Shown in pieces: positions 7,503 to 16,489 of a DNA stretch of 64,000 bases. The stretch comes from Sphingomonas kyeonggiensis (GTDB taxonomy: Bacteria; Pseudomonadota; Alphaproteobacteria; Sphingomonadales; Sphingomonadaceae). A model generated the notes under the pieces. The model made no database searches and had not been told where the DNA came from. It saw only the letters and a program-made list of their open reading frames with translations. How positions within the stretch are numbered: position 1 is the stretch's first letter; each line of letters starts with the position of its first letter. The DNA is taken from positions 124,001 through 188,000 of the forward strand of contig NZ_JACHLN010000001.1 of assembly GCF_014204495.1 (NCBI RefSeq), given 5' to 3'. The position numbers and the translations under genes were made by a program.

Positions 7503-8489
7503 GTGAGCGCAGAACCCCGCATCGCCATTCCCCCAAATCTCTCGCCCGCGGCGTTCCATCGCCGCCGGGCGGGGGCCCCTGTCATTTCCTGCGCGGGCGA
7601 GACGATGGGGACCAGCTGGTCCGCCCGCATCGTCGCCCCGCCCGAGGGCATTGCCCTCAAGATCCAGGCCGAGCTCGACCGCGTCGTCGCCGAGATGAGC
7701 CATTGGGCGCCCGATTCCGCCCTGTCCCACTTCAACCGCAGCGAACCCGGTCGCTGGCAACCCCTGCCGATCGGCTTCGCGCAGGTGCTGGCTGCGGCGC
7801 TCGACGTGGCGGAAAAGAGCGGCGGCGCCTTCGATCCCGCGATGGGCGCGCTGGTCGATCTCTGGGGCTTCGGCCCGCCCGGCCCGCGCACCGGCCTGCC
7901 CGGCGATAGCGAAGTCGCGGCCGCTTGCGCCTTGTCCGGGCGTTCCCATATCGAGCTGGACGGCCGCCGCGCCCGTCGCGATGCGCCGGTGCGGCTCGAT
8001 TTCTCGGGCATCGCCAAGGGGCACGGCGTCGATCGCGTGGCCGAGATGCTGCGCAGCATGGCGCTGCCCGATTTCCTGGTCGAGGTCGGCGGCGAGCTGC
8101 GCGGCGAGGGTATCAGGCCCGATGGCCAGCCCTGGTGGGTGGATTTCGAATCCCTCCCCTCCAGCGCCCCGGCAAGTTTTCGCGTCGCGCTCCACGGCCT
8201 GTCGGTGGCGACATCGGGCGATTATCGCCGCAGCTTCGCTCATGAAGGCCGCGACTACGCCCACACCCTCGACCCGCGCACCGGCCGCCCGCTGGAAAAC
8301 GGCGTCGCCTCGGTAACCGTCCTCCACCCGGTCTGCATGCTCGCCGATGCCTGGGCAACCGCGCTCAGCGTGCTGGGCCGGGAGGGCATAGCGCTGGCCG
8401 CACGCGAAGGGCTCGCGGCGCACATGGTCGTGCGCGAAGGCCCGGCTTTCGTGGAACACCTCTCCCCCGCCCTGCAGGCGATGCTTTAG
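7503..8489 (+). CDS. apbE: FAD:protein FMN transferase
   Basis: Transfers FMN from FAD to a Thr/Ser of target proteins, forming a phosphoester bond. 328 residues from a GTG start. Family motifs are GETMGTSW (32-39), DFSGIAKGHGVD (166-177), VEVGGELRGEG (193-203), YAHTLDPRTGRPL (252-264) and the C-terminal ADAWATALSVLG (281-292) with the Asp/Thr metal ligands. No signal peptide or lipobox is obvious from this start, although ApbE is often exported; a mis-assigned start cannot be excluded. The probable substrate is the DUF2271 protein encoded at 5908-6435 in the same operon. The start region abuts repeat B, and only a weak GGTGAAG ribosome site precedes it. Confidence 0.92.
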   Translation: MSAEPRIAIPPNLSPAAFHRRRAGAPVISCAGETMGTSWSARIVAPPEGIALKIQAELDRVVAEMSHWAPDSALSHFNRSEPGRWQPLPIGFAQVLAAALDVAEKSGGAFDPAMGALVDLWGFGPPGPRTGLPGDSEVAAACALSGRSHIELDGRRARRDAPVRLDFSGIAKGHGVDRVAEMLRSMALPDFLVEVGGELRGEGIRPDGQPWWVDFESLPSSAPASFRVALHGLSVATSGDYRRSFAHEGRDYAHTLDPRTGRPLENGVASVTVLHPVCMLADAWATALSVLGREGIALAAREGLAAHMVVREGPAFVEHLSPALQAML

Positions 8490-8494
8490 CCAGG

Positions 8495-8660
8495 TTGCAA
8501 TGCAGGATTTCGACTGCCGGGCTCCCGCGGCCGGGGCCTGTAGGAAAGATAGGATCACGACCACGCAACTCTATTGCGAGATGCGGCGCGTCCCCGTCAA
8601 AAGGCCCCAAATTCGAGCCGCGAAAACCCGTTCCTGGCCTGTACTTTGTGTACTTCCGCG
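8495..8660 (+). repeat. Dispersed conserved element, copy 1 (166 bp)
   Basis: Starts TTGCAATGCAGGATTTCG, contains CCTGTAGGAAAGATAGGATC and ends GGCCTGTACTTTGTGTACTT-CCGCG. An inverted copy lies at 17182-17368. Both contain a small hairpin CGCAA-N5-TTGCG with different loops and the near-palindrome GTAC-TTTGT-GTAC. This copy sits between the convergent apbE and PiuC genes, 5 nt after the apbE stop. It could be a structured RNA, a 3'-end element or a small non-autonomous mobile element. Confidence 0.7.
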
Positions 8661-8691
8661 CGTCGGCCGCCCCGGTCTGTTGGAAGTCAGC

Positions 8692-9375
8692 TCAGGCGTC
8701 GGCCCAGCGGCGCAGGAGGTTGTGGTAGACCCCGGTCAGCTCGATCACCGAGCGGTCCTCATTGCCCAGCGTCGCCACCAGCCGCTGCACCGCCTGGTCC
8801 GTCTCGAACAGGATGCGCCGCGCGCTGTCGTCGCGGACCATCGACTGGATCCAGAAGAAGCTCGCCACCCGCCGCCCGCGCGTCACCGGCACGACCCGAT
8901 GCAGGCTCGACGAGGGATAGAGGATCGCGTGCCCCGCCGGCAGCTTGACCGATTGCGCGCCGAACTGCCCCTCGATCAGCAGCTCGCCGCCGTCATAGTT
9001 CGCGGGATCCTCGAGGAAGACCGTCATCGACAGGTCGGAGCGGATGCGGAAGTCGGTGCCGCGCTGGATGCGCACCGCATTGTCGACATGCGTGTCGAAC
9101 CTCTGCCCGCCGCCATAGCGGTTGAACAGCGGCGGAAAGACCTTGAGCGGCAGCGCGGCGGCGAAGAACAGGGGTGACTTGCCCAGCGCGTCGAGGATCA
9201 TCGCCCCGCCCCGGCGATGCGCGTCGCTACCCTCGGGCAGCTGCTCATTGTCCTTGGCCAGCGCCGATTGCGCGCCGGAAGTCGCATTGCCGTCGACCCA
9301 TTCGGCCGCATCGATGATGCCGCGCAGCTCGGCCACCTGCTCGGGCGAAAGCAGGTCGGGAATGGCGATCAGCAT
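8692..9375 (-). CDS. piuC: PKHD-type Fe(II)/2-oxoglutarate dioxygenase (PiuC/YbiX family)
   Basis: 227 residues starting at the ATG at 9375, which overlaps the end of the Sel1 gene by 7 nt; the longer frame to 9816 is a shadow. The iron ligands of the fold are visible: H96-x-D98 in RFDTHVDNA and H159 in SSLHRVVPV, with R169 as the probable 2-oxoglutarate contact (GRRVASFFW). Homologues (YbiX, PiuC) are encoded beside catecholate-siderophore receptors (Fiu, PiuA), as here, and are induced under iron limitation. The substrate is not established. It is the last gene of the TonB receptor-Sel1-PiuC operon. Confidence 0.92.
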   Translation of the reverse strand: MLIAIPDLLSPEQVAELRGIIDAAEWVDGNATSGAQSALAKDNEQLPEGSDAHRRGGAMILDALGKSPLFFAAALPLKVFPPLFNRYGGGQRFDTHVDNAVRIQRGTDFRIRSDLSMTVFLEDPANYDGGELLIEGQFGAQSVKLPAGHAILYPSSSLHRVVPVTRGRRVASFFWIQSMVRDDSARRILFETDQAVQRLVATLGNEDRSVIELTGVYHNLLRRWADA

Positions 9376-10094
9376 GAAGTTCCTTCCTTGCGCAGCGCTG
9401 CGCTGCCCCGGGTCCGTAGTCGCTCGTCCGGGACCTGCGCCAGCCAGGCGAGCGCCTTGTCGCGGAACACCGGCTTCGCCTCCGCCCCGCACCGCTCGAT
9501 CCACAGCAGCGCGCCGTCGACGTCGCCGGCCTCGGCGAGCATCCGGGCATGGTTGAACATCCCGCGGAAGTCCCCGCCCTCGGCCGCCCGGGCATAGCAG
9601 TCCGCCGCCGCCGCCATGTCGCGCGGGACGATCGTGCCTTCCTCGTGGAAACTGCCGACAAAGTTGGTGGACTTGGCGTGGCCCATGGCAGACGCTTTCT
9701 GGAACCAGCCGAGCGCGGCCGCCTTGTCCTGCGTCAAGCCGGCGCCGAGTGCTAGCGCCGAGCCGTAATTGTACATGCCCCAGTCGAGCCCCGCTTCGGC
9801 GGCGACCCGGAAACACTCCGCGGCGCGCGCCTTGTCGATGCGCGTGCCCCAGCCGAGGTCATAGCAGCGACCCAGCATGTTGAGCCCCATAGGATGCCCC
9901 TGCTGCGCCGCCTTCCAGAACCAGCCGAACGCCTCGGCCGGCTTCTGCTGGTCGAGCAGCATCTGGCCGAGCACCGCCTGCGCCTCGGCCAGGCCGGCCT
10001 CCGCCCCTTCGCGAATCAACGCCGCCCGCTCCTCCGGCGAACCGGAGAGGCGGGCGGCGATGTCTTCGCTCGACAATGGATCGAGCTGCGTCAT
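9369..10094 (-). CDS. Sel1-repeat (TPR-like) protein in the siderophore operon
   Basis: 241 residues composed of tandem Sel1 repeats of about 36 residues, for example [25 protein letters not shown] and [29 protein letters not shown] (alternating small and aromatic positions). No signal peptide, so probably a cytoplasmic scaffold. It starts 12 nt after the receptor gene ends, and its own end overlaps the PiuC start by 7 nt, so the three genes are very likely co-transcribed and the last two translationally coupled. Genes of this order are found beside Fiu/PiuA-type receptors in related bacteria; the molecular role of the Sel1 protein is unknown. Confidence 0.85.
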   Translation of the reverse strand: MTQLDPLSSEDIAARLSGSPEERAALIREGAEAGLAEAQAVLGQMLLDQQKPAEAFGWFWKAAQQGHPMGLNMLGRCYDLGWGTRIDKARAAECFRVAAEAGLDWGMYNYGSALALGAGLTQDKAAALGWFQKASAMGHAKSTNFVGSFHEEGTIVPRDMAAAADCYARAAEGGDFRGMFNHARMLAEAGDVDGALLWIERCGAEAKPVFRDKALAWLAQVPDERLRTRGSAALRKEGTSC

Positions 10095-10106
10095 GTGCCG
10101 GCTATA

Positions 10107-12431
10107 TCAGAACTTGTAGCTGGCCGTCAGGATCGCCGAACGCGCATCGCCGGGGGTGGCCCAGCCGTTATTGGCGCGGATGCGGGTGTAGTAGAGCTTG
10201 TCGCCGATATTCTTGACGTTGAGCTGGAGCGACAGCGCCTTGGTGACCTCGTAGGACGCGGTCAGGTTGTGGACGAGATAGTCCTTCGAATAGAGCACCC
10301 GCGACAGCGCCCCGCCGACCACCGTGCGCGTCGGCAGGTTGATCGCGAACTTGCCCTGATAGGTCGCGCCATACCCGAGGGTCAGGCCGAACGGCAGGGT
10401 GTAGGCGGTGTAGAGGCTGCCCGAGTGCTTCGGGGTCTGCTGGAGCTGCGCACCGGCCGAGGGATCGAGCGCCGCACCCTTCGCCACCGAGCGGATCAGC
10501 TCGCTGTCGAGATAGGTGTAGTTGGCGGTGATCTGCCATGCCGAGGTGATGTGGCCGGTGGCGCCCAGCGCGACGCCGTCGACGCGCGAATGGCCGTCCA
10601 GCTGCTGATCGGGGACGGTCGGGTCGACCGAAGGCACCTTGTAGCTGTCGCGATCGGTACGGAACAGCGCCGCGGTCAGCAGCAGGCCGCCCTTGAACAG
10701 CTCGGCCTTGCCGCCGATCTCGTAGTTCTTGGCGCTCTCGGGCTTCACGTTGCAGGTCGCGGCCGAGCAGCTGCCGTTGACCGTGCTCTGCGACGGGGTC
10801 CGCGAATTGCCATAGGCGACATAGAGGCTGATCGGCTCGATCGGCTTGTAGACAGCGCCGACGCGGTAGGAGAGCAGGCTGTTGCGGTTGCCCGTGCGGG
10901 TCACCGCCGTGATCTGGCCCAGCGTCGCTGCCGCGGTCGACAGGGTGTAGGCCGCGAACTCGCCGATGTTGCGCTCCCAGCGAACGCCGCCGTTGAGCTC
11001 GAAATGGTTCGACAGCTTCATCGTGTCGAACAGGTAGACCGCCTTGTTCGCGACCTCGCTGTGGCTCCGCGCGCTGACGATGAAGTTCACCGGACCGCTA
11101 TAGACATTGCGGTTGTTCAGGTTCGGATCGTTCCAGGCGTAGGCCGGGATGGTCACGGCCGTGCCATTGGCATTGCGCTGCGAATTGCCCGAGCGCACGT
11201 CATAATATTCGCGCGAGAGCGAGATGCCCAGGTCGAAGCTATGCTCGATGCCAAAGGTCTCGAACGTGCCCTTCAGGTCGGTCTGGTTGTAGATGATCTG
11301 GTTGCGGGTATCGCGGGTGTTGCCGCGCGAGCCGCCGCTCGGCGTGAACAGCCCCGGGGTGGTGCAGGCCAGGCCGGCCGCGGTGAGGCTCGTCGGCAGG
11401 CAGAAGGTGCCTTCCGGGCCGTCCGCGATCGAATATTGCTCGACGTCCTGGTAGCGGGTGAGGTTGCGCAGCGAGATCTTGCTGTTCAGCTCATGCTCGA
11501 AGATCGCCGTCGCCTGATCAACATTGCTGTCCTGCTTGTCGAGGTTGCGGAAGCCGTAATAGGCGCTGCGGCTGGTACCCGGCACCTGGCCGGTGAACCA
11601 GTTGTTGGTGCTGCTGACATAGGGCACGCCGAACTGCGGGATGTTGTTGTCCTCCTGGTGGAGGTAGATCAGGCTCAGCCGGGTCGGTGCCTCGAGCCCG
11701 AAGGTAACCGACGGCATCACGCCCCAGCGCTTGTTGTTCTCGACTTCGCGGCCGGGAACATCGTTGCGGTGATACATCGCGTTCAGCCGGACACCGACGC
11801 TGTCGCTCAGCTTCTTGTCGATATCGGCGGTGGCGCGATAATATTCGTCGGTACCGATCCCGGCCTGCAACACGGTCTTGTCGCGGCCGCTCGGGCGCTT
11901 GCTGACCAGGTTGATGTTGCCGGCGATCGAACCGGCACCCGAATAGACCGAGTTCGAGCCGTTGGTGACTTCGATCTGCTCGATGTTGAAGTTGTCCGAG
12001 CGGGTATATTGCGCGCTGTCGCGCACATTATCGATCGTGATGTCGTTGTTGGCGCTGAAGCCGCGCAGGTTGATGCTGTCGCCATAGCCGCTGCCGCCTT
12101 CGCCGGCGCCGAAGGTGATGCCGGGCACCGTCGCCAGCGCATCGCGCAGCGACAGGATGTTCTGCTGCTCCATCACCTCGGCGGTGATCACCGTCACGGT
12201 CTGCGGGGTATCGCGCAGCGGGCGGGTGTTCTTCGGGCTTTCCTGCTTCGGCTGATAGACTTGGCCGTTGACCGTGATCTGGTCCTTGTCCTGTACGTCG
12301 TCCGACGAAGCGGGGGTATTCGTCTTGTCGCCGTCCGGCCCGTTGGAGGCGTGGGCTGGCGCGCTGGCGACGAAGCCGACACAGGCGAGCGCGAGGAAGG
12401 CGGGCGCAGCCGCGCCGGTCGAACGATTCAC
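10107..12431 (-). CDS. fiu: TonB-dependent catecholate-siderophore receptor (Fiu/PiuA type)
   Basis: Outer-membrane receptor for ferric siderophores, powered by TonB-ExbBD. 774 residues from a GTG start at 12431, with AGGGGG upstream. Signal peptide of about 28 residues (SAPAHA). A probable TonB box lies near DQITVNGQVY, then a plug domain (RDTPQTVTVITAEVMEQQ, NILSLRDALATVPGITFGAG, SINLRGFSANNDITIDNVRD) and a 22-strand barrel ending in the aromatic C-terminus LTASYKF. The plug motifs and the neighbouring PiuC and Sel1 genes favour the Fiu/PiuA/CirA-like catecholate group. The gene symbol is by similarity of type; the ligand is not shown by sequence. Confidence 0.9.
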   Translation of the reverse strand: MNRSTGAAAPAFLALACVGFVASAPAHASNGPDGDKTNTPASSDDVQDKDQITVNGQVYQPKQESPKNTRPLRDTPQTVTVITAEVMEQQNILSLRDALATVPGITFGAGEGGSGYGDSINLRGFSANNDITIDNVRDSAQYTRSDNFNIEQIEVTNGSNSVYSGAGSIAGNINLVSKRPSGRDKTVLQAGIGTDEYYRATADIDKKLSDSVGVRLNAMYHRNDVPGREVENNKRWGVMPSVTFGLEAPTRLSLIYLHQEDNNIPQFGVPYVSSTNNWFTGQVPGTSRSAYYGFRNLDKQDSNVDQATAIFEHELNSKISLRNLTRYQDVEQYSIADGPEGTFCLPTSLTAAGLACTTPGLFTPSGGSRGNTRDTRNQIIYNQTDLKGTFETFGIEHSFDLGISLSREYYDVRSGNSQRNANGTAVTIPAYAWNDPNLNNRNVYSGPVNFIVSARSHSEVANKAVYLFDTMKLSNHFELNGGVRWERNIGEFAAYTLSTAAATLGQITAVTRTGNRNSLLSYRVGAVYKPIEPISLYVAYGNSRTPSQSTVNGSCSAATCNVKPESAKNYEIGGKAELFKGGLLLTAALFRTDRDSYKVPSVDPTVPDQQLDGHSRVDGVALGATGHITSAWQITANYTYLDSELIRSVAKGAALDPSAGAQLQQTPKHSGSLYTAYTLPFGLTLGYGATYQGKFAINLPTRTVVGGALSRVLYSKDYLVHNLTASYEVTKALSLQLNVKNIGDKLYYTRIRANNGWATPGDARSAILTASYKF

Positions 12432-12470
12432 TTGGGAACCCCCTGTTACAGATTGTTTCGCCGCCAGCTA

Positions 12471-12491
12471 TTGCGAACCAATCTCAGAGTC
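12471..12491 (-). promoter_or_regulatory. Candidate Fur box of the siderophore-receptor operon
   Basis: TTGCGAACCA-ATCTCAGAGTC (as read on the plus strand) matches the Fur pattern TTGCGAATGATTCTCATTATC at 15 of 21 positions. It lies 40 bp upstream of the receptor's GTG start. Weaker than the site at 5175, but the gene content makes iron control likely. Confidence 0.45.
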
Positions 12492-12556
12492 AACGCTAAT
12501 GCGACTGGATCGCAACATTGTCGTAAGATTGTCGCGGCCGCAACAGCATGGAAACG

Positions 12557-12808
12557 TCAGGGGCGATGCATCTCGGCGAGCAGCCAGGTGCGGATCGCAC
12601 TGGCAAGGTTGGGAGGATCCTCCCCGCTGATCCGGGCATGGTCGATGGCCGCGACCAGTGCATTGAGCGGCAAGGAACGCCCGGCTGCGGCCTGTTCCAG
12701 CGCATCCCAGAAGATCGGCTCGAGGCTGATCGAGGTCTGGTGCCCGGCAATGGTGACCGAACGCTTGACCGGCCCCTCGAAGCCGCCTGGGGGAGGATCG
12801 ATCCTCAT
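12557..12808 (-). CDS. Ribbon-helix-helix domain protein
   Basis: 83 residues, ATG at 12808. The segment VKRSVTIAGHQTSISLEPIFWDALEQAAAGRSLPLNALV is typical of the RHH_4 family (a beta strand followed by two helices), usually a DNA-binding dimer. It lies 28 nt downstream of cobT on the same strand, so it is probably the last gene of that transcript. Its target is unknown. Genes of this type often sit alone or after housekeeping genes in sphingomonads. Confidence 0.8.
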   Translation of the reverse strand: MRIDPPPGGFEGPVKRSVTIAGHQTSISLEPIFWDALEQAAAGRSLPLNALVAAIDHARISGEDPPNLASAIRTWLLAEMHRP

Positions 12809-12836
12809 TCCCGCCGGCTCGCTCGCGGGCCGGGCA

Positions 12837-14663
12837 TCATTCGGAGTCGAAGAGCGCGGCCAGTTGCTCGACCATCGTGCCGGCGAGCTGCTCGGCGTCC
12901 ATGATCGTCACGGCGCGGCTGTAGTAGCGGGTCACGTCATGCCCGATGCCGATCGCCACCAGCTCCACCGGCGAGCGCGCCTCGATCCAGCCGATCACCT
13001 GGCGCAGATGGCGCTCCAGATAGGAGCCCGAATTCACCGACAGGGTCGAATCATCGACCGGCGCACCGTCCGAGATCACCATCAGGATCTTGCGGTCCTC
13101 GCTGCGCCCGATCAGCCGGTTATGCGCCCAGAGCAGCGCCTCGCCGTCGATATTCTCCTTGAGCAGCCCCTCGCGCATCATCAGCCCGAGAGACTTCTTG
13201 GCGCGACGCCACGGCTCGTCGGCCTGCTTGTAGACGATGTGGCGGACATCGTTGAGGCGGCCTGGCTGGGCCGGGCGGCCATCGGCCAGCCACTTCTCGC
13301 GGCTCTGCCCGCCCTTCCAGGCACGGGTGGTGAAGCCGAGGATCTCGGTCTTCACGCCGACGCGCTCCAGCGTGCGCGCCATGATGTCGGCGCTGATCGC
13401 CGCGATCGAGATCGGCCGCCCGCGCATCGAGCCCGAATTGTCGATCAGCAGCGTGACCACCGTGTCCTTGAACTCGGTGTCCTTCTCGCTCTTGTACGAG
13501 AGCGACTGCATCGGGTTGATGACCACCCGCGCCAGCCGCGCCGCATCGAGCAGTCCCTCTTCCTGGTCGAAGTCCCAGCTGCGGTTCTGCTGCGCCATCA
13601 GCCGGCGCTGCAGCCGGTTGGCGAGCTTGGTCACCGCGCCCTGGAGATGGACGAGCTGCTGGTCGAGATAGGAGCGGAGCCGGTCCAGCTCCTCGGTATC
13701 GCACAGGTCCGTCGCGGCAACGACCTCGTCGAACTGGGTGGTATAGGCGCGATACTCGAACTGCGGCGGCAGGTCGCTCCACGGCCGGTTCGGGCGGACG
13801 GGCATCATGCCCTCCTCGCCTTCGTCACCGGGCTCGCCGTCGCCATCTTCCATCGCGTCGGACTGCTGCTGCTCGCCTTCCTCGCCCTCATCGGATTCGC
13901 GCTGCTCGCCGCGCGCCTCCGCCTGGCCTTCGCTCTGGCTCGACTCGCTCTCGCCTTCCTCGTCGCCGTCCTGCTGCTGGTCGTCGGTGCCTTCGTCCTC
14001 ACCGCCGCCTTCATCGGCTTCGTCGGGGATCAGGTCGCCCTCGGTCAGCTCCAGGTCCTGGAGCAGCTTCGACGTGAGCGAAGCGAAGGCCTGCTGGTCG
14101 TCGATCGCCAGCGCCAGGGCATCCAGGTCGGAGCCGGCACGCTCCTCGATCCAGTCGCGGATCAGGGCCATGCCCAGCGCCGCGGCGGCAGGCGATTCAC
14201 GCCCGGTCAGCCGCTCGCGGACCATCAGGCCGAGCGCCGTCGACAGCGGCACTTCCTCGCGGTTGCGCGCCCGGGTGATCGGGTCGGCGCGCAGCTTCAG
14301 TTCCAGCGCATGCTCGAGATTGGCGGCGATGCCGGCATAGCCGCGCGATCCCAGCGCCTCGACCCGCGCCCCTTCGACCGCGTCGAACACCGCGCGCGCC
14401 ACCGGCTCCTTGGGCGCGCCCTTTAGATGCATCGCATTGTCGTGGTGGCGCATGCGCAGCGCGAAGCTGTCGGCAAAGCCGCGCGCCTCGGCGACTTCCT
14501 CGGCCGGCAGGCCGCGTGAGGGCGCCGGCACCTTGATCTGGCGGCCATCCTGGCGCGGCGCCTCGCCGGTGAAGCTCAGCTCGGCCTCGCGCTCCCCCGA
14601 AAGCGCGCGCGCTGCGCCGCCAAGGACATTGCGGAACCGGTCGAGCGGAGAGTCGGCAGCCAT
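12837..14663 (-). CDS. cobT: Cobaltochelatase subunit CobT-like
   Basis: 608 residues. The N-terminal part (1-200) is helical; residues 207-285 are a very acidic Glu/Asp/Gln/Ser linker; the C-terminal von Willebrand A domain carries the MIDAS motif DNSGS (408-412). In B12 synthesis CobT forms an AAA+ chaperone ring with CobS that drives cobalt insertion by CobN. No cobN or other corrin gene occurs in this window, so the physiological partner is uncertain. A long plus-strand frame opposite this gene is a composition artefact. Its start at 14663 has no strong ribosome site. The divergent membrane gene starts 54 bp away at 14718. Confidence 0.93.
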   Translation of the reverse strand: MAADSPLDRFRNVLGGAARALSGEREAELSFTGEAPRQDGRQIKVPAPSRGLPAEEVAEARGFADSFALRMRHHDNAMHLKGAPKEPVARAVFDAVEGARVEALGSRGYAGIAANLEHALELKLRADPITRARNREEVPLSTALGLMVRERLTGRESPAAAALGMALIRDWIEERAGSDLDALALAIDDQQAFASLTSKLLQDLELTEGDLIPDEADEGGGEDEGTDDQQQDGDEEGESESSQSEGQAEARGEQRESDEGEEGEQQQSDAMEDGDGEPGDEGEEGMMPVRPNRPWSDLPPQFEYRAYTTQFDEVVAATDLCDTEELDRLRSYLDQQLVHLQGAVTKLANRLQRRLMAQQNRSWDFDQEEGLLDAARLARVVINPMQSLSYKSEKDTEFKDTVVTLLIDNSGSMRGRPISIAAISADIMARTLERVGVKTEILGFTTRAWKGGQSREKWLADGRPAQPGRLNDVRHIVYKQADEPWRRAKKSLGLMMREGLLKENIDGEALLWAHNRLIGRSEDRKILMVISDGAPVDDSTLSVNSGSYLERHLRQVIGWIEARSPVELVAIGIGHDVTRYYSRAVTIMDAEQLAGTMVEQLAALFDSE

Positions 14664-14717
14664 GGCGATTGTCTTTGTGTGCCTTGTCCCCCAGGATCAA
14701 GTCCGAAGGGGGATTGG

Positions 14718-15107
14718 ATGAAGTTTCTTGACCGTATCGGCCTCGGGCGGATGAGCCACGGGGAATATAATGCCAACCTCACCGGACTCGGCATCTTCTT
14801 CGGCGCAGTGCTCGGCTTCGTGATGGCCAGCACCGAGAACCTGACCACCAAGGACTATGTGCTGGTGCTGTTCACCACCGCGGCGATGGTGATCACCATC
14901 CTCTATGTCTCGTCGAGCCGGCACCGGATCGCCTATTCGATCCTCGCTTTCGCCTTCATCGCGGCGCTGCCCTATATCCTGGGGCTCTTGGTGACCCCGG
15001 GCGCGCAATTGCCGCCCAAGCTCCAGCCGACGCTGGCGGTGTGGCTGGCAATGACGCTGATCGTCGAGTTCAACCCGCGCGACCGCGAGGCCGAGAAAAC
15101 CGCCTAG
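14718..15107 (+). CDS. Four-helix membrane protein of unknown function
   Basis: 129 residues from the ATG at 14718, chosen because GAAGGGGGATTGG precedes it; the upstream ATG at 14679 lies in a poor context and overlaps nothing typical. Hydrophobic segments are at about 22-40 (LGIFFGAVLGFVMA), 45-64 (YVLVLFTTAAMVITILYVS), 68-88 and 100-115, ending in a charged tail ([12 protein letters not shown]). It lies on the strand opposite cobS/cobT, between them, and overlaps the small minus-strand frame at 15104 by 4 nt. No family recognised. Confidence 0.75.
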   Translation: MKFLDRIGLGRMSHGEYNANLTGLGIFFGAVLGFVMASTENLTTKDYVLVLFTTAAMVITILYVSSSRHRIAYSILAFAFIAALPYILGLLVTPGAQLPPKLQPTLAVWLAMTLIVEFNPRDREAEKTA

Positions 15108-15304
15108 CGGCGCCACAATCGCCGCCAGAAGCCGCGCCGCACGGGCGGCTGCGGCGGCGAGGGCTCGACCTTGCCCACGCCCATCCGCTCGTGGATCAGG
15201 TCCTTGAGATAAGCATATTCGTCGCCGGTGATCGGCCCGCCCTCGCCCCCGCGCGCCGTCCAGCGGCGGGGGTGGAGCGGATCGTCATCGGCGGGATCGC
15301 TCAA
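15104..15304 (-). CDS. Small basic protein after cobS (TTG start)
   Basis: 66 residues if translation starts at TTG 15304, whose TTGA overlaps the cobS stop; the frame also continues upstream into cobS without an obvious start. It begins [15 protein letters not shown], contains [18 protein letters not shown] and ends in the very basic aromatic tail FWRRLWRR. Codon third positions are GC-rich as in real genes here. Coupling to cobS suggests a chelatase-associated small protein, but no family is recognised and translation is not certain. Confidence 0.5.
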   Translation of the reverse strand: MSDPADDDPLHPRRWTARGGEGGPITGDEYAYLKDLIHERMGVGKVEPSPPQPPVRRGFWRRLWRR

Positions 15305-16305
15305 GCCTTGCCGACCACGCTTTCGGGCAGGTCCTTGCCGAACACGCGCTGGTAGTATTCCGCCACCTGCGCGCGCTCCGCTTCGTCGCACTTGTTGAGG
15401 AACGACAGGCGGAAGGCGAAGCCGACATCCTTGAAGATCTCGGTGTTCTGCGCCCAGGTGATGACGGTGCGCGGGCTCATCACGGTCGAGATATCGCCGT
15501 TGACGAAGCCCTTGCGGGTCAGGTCGGCCACGCGGACCATGTTCTCGACCAGTTCCTTGCCGCCCGGCTTGTCGAAATCGCCCGACTTGGCGAGCACGAT
15601 CTGCGCCTCGACCGCGGCGGGGAGGTAGTTGAGCGTCACCACGATGTTCCAGCGGTCCATCTGGCCCTGGTTGATCTGCTGGGTGCCGTGATAGAGGCCG
15701 CTGGTGTCGCCCAGGCCGACCGTGTTCGCGGTGGCGAACAGGCGGAAATAGGGGTTCGGGCGGATCACGCGGTTCTGGTCGAGCAGCGTGAGCTTGCCCT
15801 CGGTCTCGAGCACGCGCTGGATCACGAACATCACGTCCGGGCGGCCCGCGTCATATTCGTCGAACACCAGAGCCGTCGGCGTCTGCAGCGCCCAGGGGAG
15901 CAGGCCTTCGCGGAACTCGGTGATCTGCTGGCCATCCTTGAGCACGATCGCGTCGCGGCCGATCAGGTCGATACGCGAGATATGCGCATCGAGGTTGATG
16001 CGGATGCACGGCCAGTTGAGGCGCGCCGCGACCTGTTCGATATGCGTCGACTTGCCGGTGCCGTGATAGCCCTGGACCATCACGCGGCGATTGTGCGCGA
16101 AGCCCGCCAGGATCGCGAGCGTGGTATCCGGATCGAAGACATAGGCCGGATCGAGATCGGGCACGCGCTCGTCCGCTTCGCTGAACGCGGGGATTTCGAG
16201 GTCGGTATCGATCCCGAACAGGTCGCGTGCGCTCACCATCTTGTCGGGTGAGTCGAGGATCGTGGTGCTCCGGCTGTCGGGCTGGGTGTTGGGGATGTCC
16301 GCCAT
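15301..16305 (-). CDS. cobS: Cobaltochelatase AAA+ subunit CobS-like
   Basis: 334 residues. AAA+ ATPase with Walker [10 protein letters not shown] (79-87), Walker B ALVFDEYD (145-152), sensor-1 region RLFATANT and arginine-finger region MSPRTVITW. CobS hexamers work with CobT to power cobalt insertion into hydrogenobyrinate a,c-diamide. It is upstream of the small basic frame and of cobT on the minus strand, but a plus-strand membrane gene lies between. No other cobalamin genes are present, a common state in sphingomonads, where these two may serve another MoxR/VWA-type chaperone role. Confidence 0.95.
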   Translation of the reverse strand: MADIPNTQPDSRSTTILDSPDKMVSARDLFGIDTDLEIPAFSEADERVPDLDPAYVFDPDTTLAILAGFAHNRRVMVQGYHGTGKSTHIEQVAARLNWPCIRINLDAHISRIDLIGRDAIVLKDGQQITEFREGLLPWALQTPTALVFDEYDAGRPDVMFVIQRVLETEGKLTLLDQNRVIRPNPYFRLFATANTVGLGDTSGLYHGTQQINQGQMDRWNIVVTLNYLPAAVEAQIVLAKSGDFDKPGGKELVENMVRVADLTRKGFVNGDISTVMSPRTVITWAQNTEIFKDVGFAFRLSFLNKCDEAERAQVAEYYQRVFGKDLPESVVGKA

Positions 16306-16489
16306 GTCTTCGTCCTTCCGTCGCCTGAGCGACTAGAAGCTCCCGTGCCGCACTGCAACGGGGATCGCGCAAAAGCCGCGATCCAAACGACCGAGCGCCG
16401 GCCCTTCCCTCGAATCGGCTTTCATGGGATCATGACGTCATAGCAACGGTCGCGCGTACACCGATTCTTGTCATCACCTGGGGAAGTCG

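Noticed and set aside
8495..8728. A small protein encoded by the dispersed element (LQCRISTAGLPRP and onward)
   Set aside because: The frame is open in both copies and keeps several residues, but it has atypical codons, no ribosome site and runs into unrelated sequence at different points. Kept as an alternative in the finding, not as a gene.
9894..14426. A 1,510-codon plus-strand frame across the receptor and cobT
   Set aside because: Opposite to the siderophore receptor, RHH and CobT genes; no recognisable domain and a composition typical of antisense artefacts.
12837..16305. Cobalamin riboswitch near cobS/cobT
   Set aside because: No conserved B12-box is visible in the 184-bp gap upstream of cobS.
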